Source: Letharia columbiana
Taxonomy: Eukaryota > Ascomycota > Lecanoromycetes > Lecanorales > Parmeliaceae
Assembly (NCBI RefSeq): GCF_014066305.1
Contig: NW_023501038.1
Span: 372,001 to 436,000 of the forward strand
Direction of reading: 5' to 3'
Length of the DNA: 64,000 nucleotides
In this document: positions 55,593-64,000 of the stretch, piece after piece
How positions within the stretch are numbered: position 1 is the first letter of the stretch
Layout: each line of letters opens with the position of its first letter
The notes under the pieces: generated by a model
Databases searched by the model: none
What the model was told of the DNA's origin: nothing
The model's input: the letters and a program-made list of their open reading frames with translations, nothing else
Position numbers and translations under genes: made by a program

Positions 55593-56103
55593 ATCCGAGG
55601 AGGGATGAGAGCTACGATGTGGAGAGTCTTCGTGAGCAAGATCGACAAGATGTGTACATAGGTCAACGAGGTTCAATCGATTTTGACATATGCCTTGATC
55701 CCGTCATGCGTAAAATCTGGCGAAAGAGATATATCGCAACAAAGCTGGGAACTGCAGCCGCTTGGAGCTCTGACTGCGGAGAGGGAGCTTAAAACTACAC
55801 CGACTATATGATGTTACAAATGCTGGGCTGCACGGACCAATATTGTACTACTGGATATCGGAATACCATCAATCTGATCATAATAGACCCTCAAATTTCA
55901 CCTTTACTGATAGACTCCCCCCATACGACTGTAGTCGTGGACGAAAGGGGCGCTGCATCTGCACTTCCATACTGTACCAATCCAGCCTAGAGCGATAGGG
56001 CTGATCGCGAGCACAGAATTTGGAAGCTCCCGCAGAGCTTTTGGTCCACAATTAAAACATTATCATTCTAACAGTCCTTCTTGTATCATTAAGTTCCATA
56101 ACA
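55593..56103. other. Intergenic between QCR8 and NHP2
   Basis: No supportable gene; should hold the QCR8 3' UTR and NHP2 promoter. Confidence 0.4.
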
Positions 56104-56891
56104 ATGGCCAAAGAAAAGCCCACAGATCCCGAAAAGGAGGCTAAGAAGCTGGCCAAAGCAGAGAAAAAAGCCAAGCGCTCAGAAACGAACGGCGTCCACA
56201 AATCCAAATCAGACAAAAAGGAGAAAAAAGAGAAGAAAACGGCAGCTGCAACGTCAGATGCAGAAGTTACAACCAAGCTCCTAAATACCCTCGAAGAGAC
56301 CAAGCCTGGCAGTGTGGCTGTCAAGGAAGGAAATGGAGATGTAAAGGTCAAGGTGAAAATGGAGCCCTTGCTCGGAGCATTGGTGCCGTTTGCAAATCCA
56401 TTGGCGGATGAGAAAGCTGGTAAAAAGGTGCTGAAGAGTGTTAAAAAAGGTAGGCCCTCACTCGCAAAATCTCTTGAGCACCCGTGACTAAATGGACTAC
56501 TGCCACAGCAACGAAGAACAAATCTCTGAAGCGCGGCGTCAAAGAAGTCGTCAAATCTCTCCGCAAATCCAGTACTGCCGCCGCCACCGCCGGGAGCGGT
56601 GACCCTCCCGCCATCGTTATACTCGCAGCCGACATTTCACCCATGGATGTCATATCGCATATCCCGGTCCTTTGCGAAGACCATGGCGTGCCGTACATCT
56701 ATGTGACGTCGAGGGCGGAGCTGGGCGCAGCTGCTAGTACGAGCAGGCCGACAAGTGTGGTCATGCTTACGCAGGAGGCAGTGGGGAAGAAGAAGGGGGG
56801 TGAGGAGAAGGGGGGCGAGGAGGAATTCAAGGAGGTGTATAGGGACTTGGTGAAGATTGTGTTGAAGGCTTCGAGGGATGTTAGGATATGA
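56104..56891 (+). CDS. NHP2: H/ACA snoRNP protein Nhp2
   Basis: Two exons (56104-56449, 56509-56891) with a 59-base intron give 242 residues. The first 70 residues are very Lys/Glu-rich (EKKAKRSETN, KKEKKEKKTAA). The L7Ae/L30e RNA-binding fold follows: LLGALVPFANPLADEKAGKK, VLKSVKKATKNKSLKRGVKE across the splice, VVKSLRK, then AIVILAADISPMDVISHIPV, LCEDHGVPYIYVTSRAELGA and PTSVVMLTQEAVGKK. Nhp2 is one of four core proteins of H/ACA particles that guide pseudouridylation of rRNA in the nucleolus. The protein is longer than yeast Nhp2, mainly because of the charged N-terminal extension and a GGEE-rich insertion near the end. Confidence 0.94.
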
Positions 56892-57727
56892 TGCTCGTGG
56901 ACAGTGTGGCTATTTTGAATACGCAAGGCGTTGGTGGAAGAAAAAGTGCTAGGATTGTCATATGGGAGTGCTACATCGTGAGTCTATGTTGGCTTTGGAG
57001 CTGGGGAAGCTGGCTCTCAACCAGCCGCGCGTTGACGGGCAGATAGGTCTTTGATACCCTTCATGTATAGTGTCTCCAATGCCTATATTCAAGGACACGA
57101 ATTCATCGGTAAGAGACTCGGCTTCATGCCATAAGTCCTTTGAGGCCTTCGGCTCATCTTCAAGTGACGAATTGATCCACATCGCTGCATATCTTCGAGT
57201 AAGCACAGCTCGAGGTTTCCTATCCCCAAACCTCATGCCATTGGTTGTTCTGAACACCGTCATCCTATGTACATTTCTTCAATTCTTCGGGTCCAGAGTC
57301 CGTTCGTGAAGGTCATTTTGGCGACGCTCCAGCTTCTTGTTTTAGCGCTGTTGGAAGTTCTGCCTTGCCCTGCGTTCCAGCCTAAGAACGGAGCTCCCAC
57401 GGAGTTTCGGACAGAGAATTGAATTGTCACAGACCAGAAGGTGAGAAGGAGTTCACTACAATTCCTCCAAGCGAATGTATTGATGAAGTCGCTCGGGAAA
57501 AGCTGCCGGCTGATTTGTGCCGCTAAAACATGCGGGTTTCACGAATTGCATGTTACATCATCGGGTTTCGTCACACACTCTCGCTAACGGTCACAGCTCC
57601 GAAAGCTTTTCAAGCCTTCCAAGATCAACAACTCACCCAGTGAACCGTTCACGATTCCATTCACCCATATAATCACCAATCTGAGTCCCGTGCTCAACAG
57701 CCCACCAAGAAACCCACTACTACGACC
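56892..57727. other. Intergenic between NHP2 and the SMP-like gene
   Basis: A minus-strand frame (56958-57263, 101 codons) contains RYAAMWINSSLEDEPKASKD but no recognised motif; it might be a gene remnant. Not called. Confidence 0.35.
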
Positions 57728-58235
57728 ATGTCCGAATCCACCTTCCACACCACCCGCGAAGATCTCCGCAAGGCTGAATCCCAAGTCTCGAAAAAGAACA
57801 ACGGCAGTGTCCCCGCAGACTCTGAAGTAGCTCAGACAATGGTACCCTCCCCTCCCTTCCCTTCCCGTTCCCTTCCCACCACCTCACCGCACACCCGCTA
57901 AAACCCCACGCACCTCACGCCAGTCCATCGTCGACCAAAACTCCAAACCCAAATCCGAAATCATCGCCGAGCGTCAGTCCAACCTGCCCCTCCCCGACGA
58001 CCCTCCCGTGGCCTCGGACTGGAACTCGAGCGACGCCAGCAAAGTGAACGTCGGGTCCGGTGGCGTGGAGAGTGACATCTCGTACGGAGGGGACATTCGA
58101 GAGCCGGCGACGAGCGACAGCAGCGCGAGGACTGACGGGGAGACGTTCAATAAGAATTCAAGTCTGCCTCAAGGGGTGGGGAGGGAAGGACATGATGGGT
58201 TGGATGGGCTGCCGAAGGATGCGTTGAAGAAGTAG
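57728..58235 (+). CDS. Hydrophilic SMP/LEA-like stress protein
   Basis: Two exons (57728-57841, 57924-58235) with an 82-base intron give 141 residues. The first part, REDLRKAESQVSKKNNGSVP then ADSEVAQTMSIVDQN, resembles the seed maturation protein (SMP) repeat, with the pattern of a charged helix, a Gly, and P-x-x-S before a second helix. The middle has EIIAERQSNLPLPDDPPVAS followed by DWNSSDASKVNVGSGGVES. The tail is polar, ending HDGLDGLPKDALKK. No hydrophobic segment is present. Such proteins are linked to desiccation or stress tolerance in fungi and plants; that role is inferred. The intron contains a CCCTTCCC-rich pyrimidine tract. Confidence 0.7.
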
Positions 58236-58776
58236 GGAGGACTGATGGGTTTTGACTTGAGGCAAGGGCAAGGGCAAGGGAGCAGATGATGAGGCATCTC
58301 AAGTTTCGATTGATAGATGTCAGAGTTACAGAGCTTGGCTTATTAGAACAGATAGGCTGAATGAGCTGTACAGAATGTTCTATGGCTTTTCAATCAGAGA
58401 TCAGTCTGTCTCGGTGTTTCAATTTTTAAGTAACAAGATTCTGATTTCTCTCGACTATCTAACCGATTTGCTGGAACTTGATCTGCTCAGCTATCAGTAA
58501 TAGATCAGGTGTCAGGTGACTGATGACCCAAAGCGGAGCGGTGAGTGATTTTCAGGGCAAGGTTTTGGTGGGGTGGTGGGGCTATTACATCACTCTCCGC
58601 CATGATGTAAAGTAGCCTCGCGTGAAAGCTTCCTTGTCACCACAAACAATTCTCTCAAACACAACTGTTCCTTCTCTTTAGTTCAAGCATCAACGAAGGC
58701 ACTCTACGACAGCATTATAAGTTCTACCAAGCTGGAAAACAATCAATCGTCCTAACAAGAAAGCACTCTGACAGCC
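58236..58776. other. Intergenic between two hydrophilic-protein genes
   Basis: A GGCAAGGGCAAG run (58261-58280) follows the first gene. CT-rich leader before the second. No gene seen. Confidence 0.4.
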
Positions 58777-59666
58777 ATGGAAATGCAAGGCACACCCATT
58801 GGGTCGACAGACCAGGGCATGAAGGTATGGGATCGCCCTTTGTCTTGAGTCCCAGGCCTTTCTCATGCTCACCTCTCACCGACTGAATTGGTTTGAACGT
58901 TCATGCTAACCTTTTCATCCAGAACACATCTGATCCCGAACGCTACACAAACCCTACGAGTGAAGGCGCCGGTGCTATTGCCTCAGACTCCCTAGCCGCA
59001 GAATCAGCCAGCTCAGGCGGCAAGTTTGGCGAGAACCGTGACTCTAATCCTTCCTCAGTGAAAGGGGACCATTCCACCTTGAACAACACCGACACATCGG
59101 GTGCCAAGGTCCTCGCACCTGCGTCCAACGCCGCAGAACGTGAAGAGCATGAAGCATTGGAGGAAACCCCGGACGAGGCGAAAGGATCACATGGAAAGAA
59201 GTATCCCGAGGGTGCGGATGGACAGTCAGATATCCCGGGCCATAGCCTCGACGGGAAGCCTGCATCGGGGTTGCGTGGAGTGACAGGCCCAAGCAGCTCA
59301 ATGGGCACTTCTGGCCAGATGGCTGGCAGCGAAAACAAATCAGGTCCAACCGAGAATACGTTCAAGGGGGAGGGTGGTGCGGATGTAGATGCTGCGCCTG
59401 GTTATGTGGCAAGTGTGGAGTCCGAAGCCAACAGGTCTGGCAAGCCAAAGGGGAAGAATATCACAGAGGGCGGATTTGACGACGATCCGAGCAATAATGC
59501 GAGTTTCACCTCTGAAATTGGGTCCGAGAATGATCCAGGGAGAAAGGCCGAGGGCGATATGCAGAAAATGGCTCAGAGTGCGAGTGGAGGAACAGGACCG
59601 AGGCAAGCGCCTGGAGAGAGCGATAATAGCCAGTACGATGTATTGGACACTGATCAGTCTGCTTGA
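58777..59666 (+). CDS. Hydrophilic Gly/Ser/Glu-rich protein, putative stress protein
   Basis: Two exons (58777-58824, 58923-59666) with a 98-base intron give 263 residues. The sequence has almost no large hydrophobic residues. It starts MEMQGTPIGSTDQGMKNTSD across the splice, then RYTNPTSEGAGAIASDSLAA with ESASSGGKFGENRDSNP, HEALEETPDEAKGSHGKKYP, and near the end EIGSENDPGRKAEGDMQKMA. There is no known catalytic motif. Composition resembles LEA-type or hydrophilin proteins. The neighbour at 57728 is similar in style but shows no clear sequence kinship. Similar unnamed proteins occur in ascomycetes as far as I recall. A role in water stress is inference only. Confidence 0.72.
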
Positions 59667-60604
59667 GGGCCCGTAATGGTCAGTATCGGGACAATAGTCG
59701 GTGTTGCATGCTTGCCGTCGTGAAGGATTGCTTCAAAGATAGCAGAAGTGCCAGATAGCGCACAGTATAAGCGAACGTAGAGCTAGCACCAGAAGGACAC
59801 ATTCAAAACCATGTCCATCCCGCTCTTCTATGACAGCAATCGAAGTGTGCTCGCTAACGCAATATTGTCCTCAGTGATTGTCTTGGCTTACTGTAACAGA
59901 GTATCTTTCGATAGGCAGAGCTCCCATGAAAGTGAAATGGGCGGCTCGGCTTGAGGTAAGCCTGCACAGGAACTCGGTCGTCCTAAAGCAAGGGGATACT
60001 CTTCCATTTTCGCAGGCTACACATCGAGCAGCTATGATGAGATGTCTCCATGCTGTAGATCAATGTTTCCATCCACTAATTACCCCCCGGGCCTTCTGCT
60101 TTTGACCTTGGACATCCATTGCGACACAAAGCACCCATAGAGATCCCTATGTTCCCAACAAAAACGAGGTTTCATTTGAACGAAACTGTTGGGAGAATGA
60201 AGTCGTCTTGGGCTGGCTGTGTTATTGGAGTACTTCACTGTTCTTGCTGCTGATCGGCAGTCGAAACTTGCTTAAGACCCGATCCTGACTAACCTGGCAG
60301 GTGAGAAAAGAACACAATGTAACCTTCTGCGAAGCCCATGACGAATACGAGCTCCGTGCTCTAGCTCGAAGATCCTCTACAGTGAGAACGCATTAAGCGG
60401 ACCGTGTGGAGGACGGTGGCAGGTTTTGACGAGTCAGAAGAAACCAGGGAGACGCGAGGGGTAGAAACAGAGCTCTGAGGCCTGGAAATAAACATGAGAG
60501 TCGGGCCTTGTTCGGCTCCTTCTGTTGCAATCGGTGAGGCCTTGTGCAGGACCTCGGTGATGAAGTGACCACCCGTGAGGCCTGTCCGTGCTCACGCAGT
60601 TCTA
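59667..60604. other. Intergenic, nothing supportable
   Basis: Short frames only. It holds the 3' end regions of two convergent genes. Confidence 0.4.
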
Positions 60605-61846
60605 TCACAGGCGCCGATAGAGATGGAGTTGGTACCTCATGTCTTCCAGAGTGACAGGATAGCGTAAATCGTTGGCTAATCTAAACCACTCTGATTCTTT
60701 GGATTCTAATTTCTCCCATTGCCGTTCTGCTGAAGCATTCTTACTAGCGCTGATCGCAGCAGATTCCAGAAGCGTGTGATCAAGAAGCCATTGCATGGGA
60801 TACCTTTTTCGCGTACCGCCGCCATCTGAACCAGACGCCTTCTCAAAGTCCACGGTCGAGTAGCTGCCAGGGCTATCTACTACCAGTAGCAGAGCTCCTG
60901 GCGCTAAGAGCATCGTGAGAGACAACAGCAGATTAGTGGTTGAGCTGATAGAAGTGCTATACAGCTCGTTAAGGGTGAACATCAAAGTTACAAGAGCAGT
61001 GTCAGTAAAGCTGGTTGCTAAATCCTCGTTTTTCATTCTGAGGACGTCTTCCTGCATGAAGCTCAACGTGCAAGCCGCAGGGCTGATTAACGCAGCGTTT
61101 GCCTCCTTAGCTGCAGACGAAGAATACTCCGATATTGGAGGCGCTGCAGTCATGCATGAGTGGAGCTCTTTCAGTACCGTTGACCAATCAGCAATGTCTA
61201 TAGATTTGATGGCGAAGTATGGTGGCAAGCACTTGGATTTACCCTCAAGGTCACTGAAAATGGCACAGGGATGGCCGATGACCTGCAGATATGCGGCCAG
61301 CGCTACGAGCTCAGCGCCTGCACCTCCGCCAATACAGACGATTCGTCTGGTAGAGACGGATGGCACCTGAGAGGCGGCCAATGGCAGCTCTCCCGAAGCT
61401 TGGTCGAGGTTCTCAGCATCCAGGTGGTATTTTGATAACACTTGCGAGAACATGTGGGTGTAGGCGAGTGCTCTGCTTGGGCTCCACCTCATGGCATAAG
61501 CCTCGAGGAAAGACTTTCGCCCAAAGGCAGATTTGAAGTCCCGGTTGAAAAGATGCTCCTTGATCTGCTGCACAATTGCAGGAAACCCGGAATCAAAGCG
61601 GGGTGCAAAACTGGTCCTAAAGATATCCAGCAGGAGCTGCTGCAGCTCAATTGGCACCTTGTTGGATCTGGAAGGTCCCGCTGTCTTTAACGGCTTTGTG
61701 GGGGCCATGGCTTTTTGTGGCTTGAAAGCTTGCTTGTGATGGGAAGATGTATTCCGAGGGGGCATACTGTGCATGAGCGATGAGCGTTGATGATGGGATT
61801 GTTCAATTTTAAAGTTGGGTGCTGATGGTCGGTCGTCCTCGGTCAT
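60605..61846 (-). CDS. BMT6: 25S rRNA (uridine-N3)-methyltransferase, BMT6 type
   Basis: Single exon of 413 residues from ATG 61846. After a variable N-terminus of about 60 residues, VPIELQQLLLDIFRTSFAPR opens the conserved part. The SAM-binding motif I is RRIVCIGGGAGAELVALAAY at about residues 167-187, followed by acidic residues in CAIFSDLEGKS. Then IKSIDIADWSTVLKELHSC, CTLSFMQEDVLRMKNEDLA, LVTLMFTLNELYSTS and APGALLLVVDSPGSYSTVDF. The end reads RYPVTLEDMRYQLHLYRRL. In yeast Bmt6 methylates one uridine of 25S rRNA (U2843). The same target is inferred from family resemblance (Methyltransf_34 group). Two later in-frame ATGs near residues 25 and 28 are alternative starts. Confidence 0.85.
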   Translation of the reverse strand: MTEDDRPSAPNFKIEQSHHQRSSLMHSMPPRNTSSHHKQAFKPQKAMAPTKPLKTAGPSRSNKVPIELQQLLLDIFRTSFAPRFDSGFPAIVQQIKEHLFNRDFKSAFGRKSFLEAYAMRWSPSRALAYTHMFSQVLSKYHLDAENLDQASGELPLAASQVPSVSTRRIVCIGGGAGAELVALAAYLQVIGHPCAIFSDLEGKSKCLPPYFAIKSIDIADWSTVLKELHSCMTAAPPISEYSSSAAKEANAALISPAACTLSFMQEDVLRMKNEDLATSFTDTALVTLMFTLNELYSTSISSTTNLLLSLTMLLAPGALLLVVDSPGSYSTVDFEKASGSDGGGTRKRYPMQWLLDHTLLESAAISASKNASAERQWEKLESKESEWFRLANDLRYPVTLEDMRYQLHLYRRL

Positions 61847-63245
61847 TCCAAGTACTGGACGAAGACGAGGTCTCGAGTTCTAAATCGGGACTAGTTCCCG
61901 ATCTAGTTGCACGCACCTCGGGAGCGGCACCCAGCAGGATCCTGATCAACTTCAACCCCTTCACCCTCTTCCTCCCACCACCACCACCACCACCACCATT
62001 GACCAACTTACCTCATGTCCGTCTGAGTATCTTATCGCTGCAAAGGTTGTGCAAACATCTTCGTACTCGTCTTGGACTCGTGTACAACACATGCAGGCTG
62101 CCAGGAATTGATTGCACTCAGGCCAGCCGCATGGGCCCCTTCTCTTCAGTGGCTTGCAGGACACGGGTGATGGCTCAAGAAGATCAGGGGAAACGCATGG
62201 CATACTCACCTCTCCGTCTTCATTCTCCTCACGTCTGGGCTCTGCCCCCACTCTTCCCCAAATCTCCTTTGAATGTGCAGCTTGTCTTCTTAATCTCTTT
62301 GTATTGATAGGTCTGTCTAAGGTTGCTTTTGCTGCTATGAAAAGAGCTCAACGTGCCATACTCGTTTGGAGCTTACTCTACCGTGGTCTGCATTATGACT
62401 TGCATGTACATTTGCATGTACATTGCTATCCGCGGGCTGAACCTTCTTTTGAAGACTTGCCTTGGCAGAATCAGCCCCATATGTATACGCTTCAATGTTG
62501 CACTTTACTACAATTTATCGTCACCGCCGTTGTCCACAACTTGTTTCATCTTATCTAAGATCCTCGGAAATGTCACAACAGACTTGAGCCGGTCTTTGGA
62601 GAATAGTAAAAGTCTGTAACTTGTCCTTTTCTTCTTTCTTATACAACGTCCCAATTCGTTCAGTCGCTGGCGCCAAGCCTTCACTAGCGTCCTGCACAGG
62701 GCAGTATGCAGAAAGTCTCCTCTGCGGTCTGGGATATTTGCGGGGAATTTAATCTGCGAAGAGACTGAAAATCTCCGCAGGAGCGTTTGATTGAAGGCGA
62801 TGTCAAACTTTTACAATGACCTGTATGCATGTGCAACGGCTGGTATGCACATCATCACACAGGCCATTGGGCAGGCAGTCTCCGATCATCAACGATAAGC
62901 CAAATCAACCAGCCTAGCTTCTCCAAAGGTTTAGGTTGAAGAAAGATTATCAGTCTGTGCATGCATGCATGCTGCATCCAATCCCAAATCCCTGCACAGT
63001 CAATGGGCAGCAATATGTCGATCTTCAGTGGTAGGCCTTGATCAGGCGGGTCAACAGCCTGGTTCCCATGACCTCTGTCACTCAATTTGATATTGAATTT
63101 AGAATGTTGCGGAGCGAAACCAGAGACCCCTCAGAGCGGATCCTTCCACATAAAGAGAATCCAGTCCTGTCATCTTGTATTCTATAATCTTCTCGTTGAA
63201 TTTCGGCCGACATCCTCCTTCTTGACACCTCCGCTTTCTGTTGCA
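61847..63245. other. Intergenic with CCA and TGCA simple repeats
   Basis: A CCA microsatellite occupies about 61975-61998 and a TGCATGCA run about 62958-62977. A plus-strand open frame at 62112-62558 has no good start or motif. No gene called. Confidence 0.45.
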
Positions 63246-64000
63246 ATGAGTAGAGGCCATCCTGAGGCTAAGGCCGCCTGCCGTGACAGGCTTTACTCAC
63301 CACGCGTCGGCTTCCGAGCAGGCCTAGTGAAAGTTTTTCAACGATACGTGGAGCGAATCTTCTGCTCCCAGACTCGGAGCACATCCTCCATTCATGCACG
63401 CCCCACGTCGTCTCGATCGAAGAAACAATCACGGCCGGTGTCCTTGATCGAGGAAGAGAACCATGTGGCGAGACAAATCCGAGACATCTATTGTAAGCTT
63501 CATGCTACTCCACTTCCACATAGCTTCACTAAGGATATTTAGCGTCTCGTCTTCGTGCTCCTCCCACGCCGCCTCGTGGCCGATTTCTTGCCCAAGCCGT
63601 TCGCAGTGAGAGACTTCGCCAAGAGTATACTCTGACTTTGCCTCTTCCCTCAGGCAGGGCTTCGCTGGCCGGAGATATTCGGCATGCGACGTCCACTATC
63701 GACCTTACCAGGTTTTTGGCCGGTCTACCAGGTATTGCTGCACCTACCATCAAGAAAACAAATCCGGAAGACCTCGTTGGGAGGATGTTCCCACCCTGGG
63801 CTACTTCTTGCGGAGCTCGCCACGTCGCTGCTTGCTTCTGGTCATGGCTTTGTGTGCTCGACGGTAAGCCGCAGTGTGACACCTGTCAAAATAAAACTAG
63901 TCTCCGACGCGTGGCTATTACTCCGTGCCACCTAAATATCGTGTCAAATAGATGCTCATTACATGACAGACCTGACCGAGAACAAAGACACCCGGATTGC
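63246..64000 (+). CDS. Partial gene, terpene synthase-like (class I) protein, cut by window edge
   Basis: Exons 63246-63492, 63543-63863 and 63952 onward join in frame; the gene runs off the right end after about 205 residues. The first exon is basic and Ser-rich (GLVKVFQRYVERIFC, SSIHARPTSSRSKKQSRPVS). The second has EYTLTLPLPSGRASLAGDIR, GLPGIAAPTIKKTNPEDLVG, then RMFPPWATSCGARHVAACFW and SWLCVLD. The splice to the third exon gives SWLCVLDDAHYMTDLTENKD. A Trp-x-x-Trp-like helix leading into an Asp-Asp pair is how the first metal-binding helix of class I terpene synthases looks (DDxx(D/E) region). The second motif (NSE/DTE), which would settle the matter, lies outside the window. Terpene synthase is therefore an inference; the gene itself is well supported. 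Confidence 0.55.

Noticed and set aside
62112..62558. 148-codon open frame on the plus strand
   Set aside because: No credible start context or motif; it runs through AT-rich leader-like DNA.
1..64000. CRISPR array, prophage, plasmid origin or bacterial operon
   Set aside because: No spaced direct repeats, no phage genes, and genes with spliceosomal introns throughout.

Overview
The window looks like nuclear DNA of a filamentous ascomycete (Pezizomycotina). The reasons are short GT-AG introns of about 45-150 bases in most genes, Zn2Cys6 regulators, a FacB/Cat8-type acetate regulator, WSC/DUF1996 and DUF2235 proteins, and a density of about one gene per 2-3 kb on both strands. A placement near Leotiomycetes is only an impression. 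I saw no rRNA or complete tRNA gene, CRISPR array or bacterial-type element. Gene models below were spliced by hand; the intact ones were checked to stay in frame from start to stop.

Layout, left to right. 1-1971: decayed DUF2235 hydrolase gene with two in-frame stops. 3.4-4.6 kb: Ser/Pro-rich unknown. 5.9-7.7 kb: secreted DUF1996-WSC protein. 9.7-12.9 kb: divergent pair, a mitochondrial PP2C phosphatase (PTC5-like) and a DUF202 membrane protein. 13.9-18.9 kb: transketolase and an Old Yellow Enzyme-type flavin oxidoreductase. 19-25 kb: gene-poor stretch with an F-box-like ORF behind a tandem duplication, a putative secreted protein and a small basic ORF. 25.4-29.7 kb: OBG-like GTPase with unusual splicing, a small putative mitochondrial protein and a SET-domain methyltransferase. 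30.5-36.3 kb: FacB/Cat8 regulator, PHO85-type CDK, SAP-domain Tho1-like protein. 38.8-43.4 kb: one 1544-residue single-exon protein with a C-terminal methyltransferase-like domain. 44.1-46.9 kb: decayed Zn2Cys6 regulator. 47.1-51.4 kb: hypothetical ORF, 6PGDH-like/DUF1932 dehydrogenase, HAD phosphatase of the CECR5 type. 52.2-59.7 kb: Pro/Ser-rich protein, PHB1 and QCR8 head to head, NHP2, and two hydrophilic stress-type proteins. 60.6-61.8 kb: 25S rRNA methyltransferase BMT6. 63.2 kb to the right edge: start of a gene whose last visible part resembles a class I terpene synthase.

Most genes are core metabolism or housekeeping. Several serve mitochondria or carbon metabolism (PTC5, TKL1, FacB, PHB1, QCR8), but they lie in separate transcription units and I see no evidence of one dedicated pathway. 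The more unusual signals are a three-copy repeat with a tRNA-like T-arm/B-box (4.9, 13.0, 13.2 kb), the decayed genes, a GC-AG intron followed by a 10-base exon, and the edge-truncated terpene-synthase-like gene.
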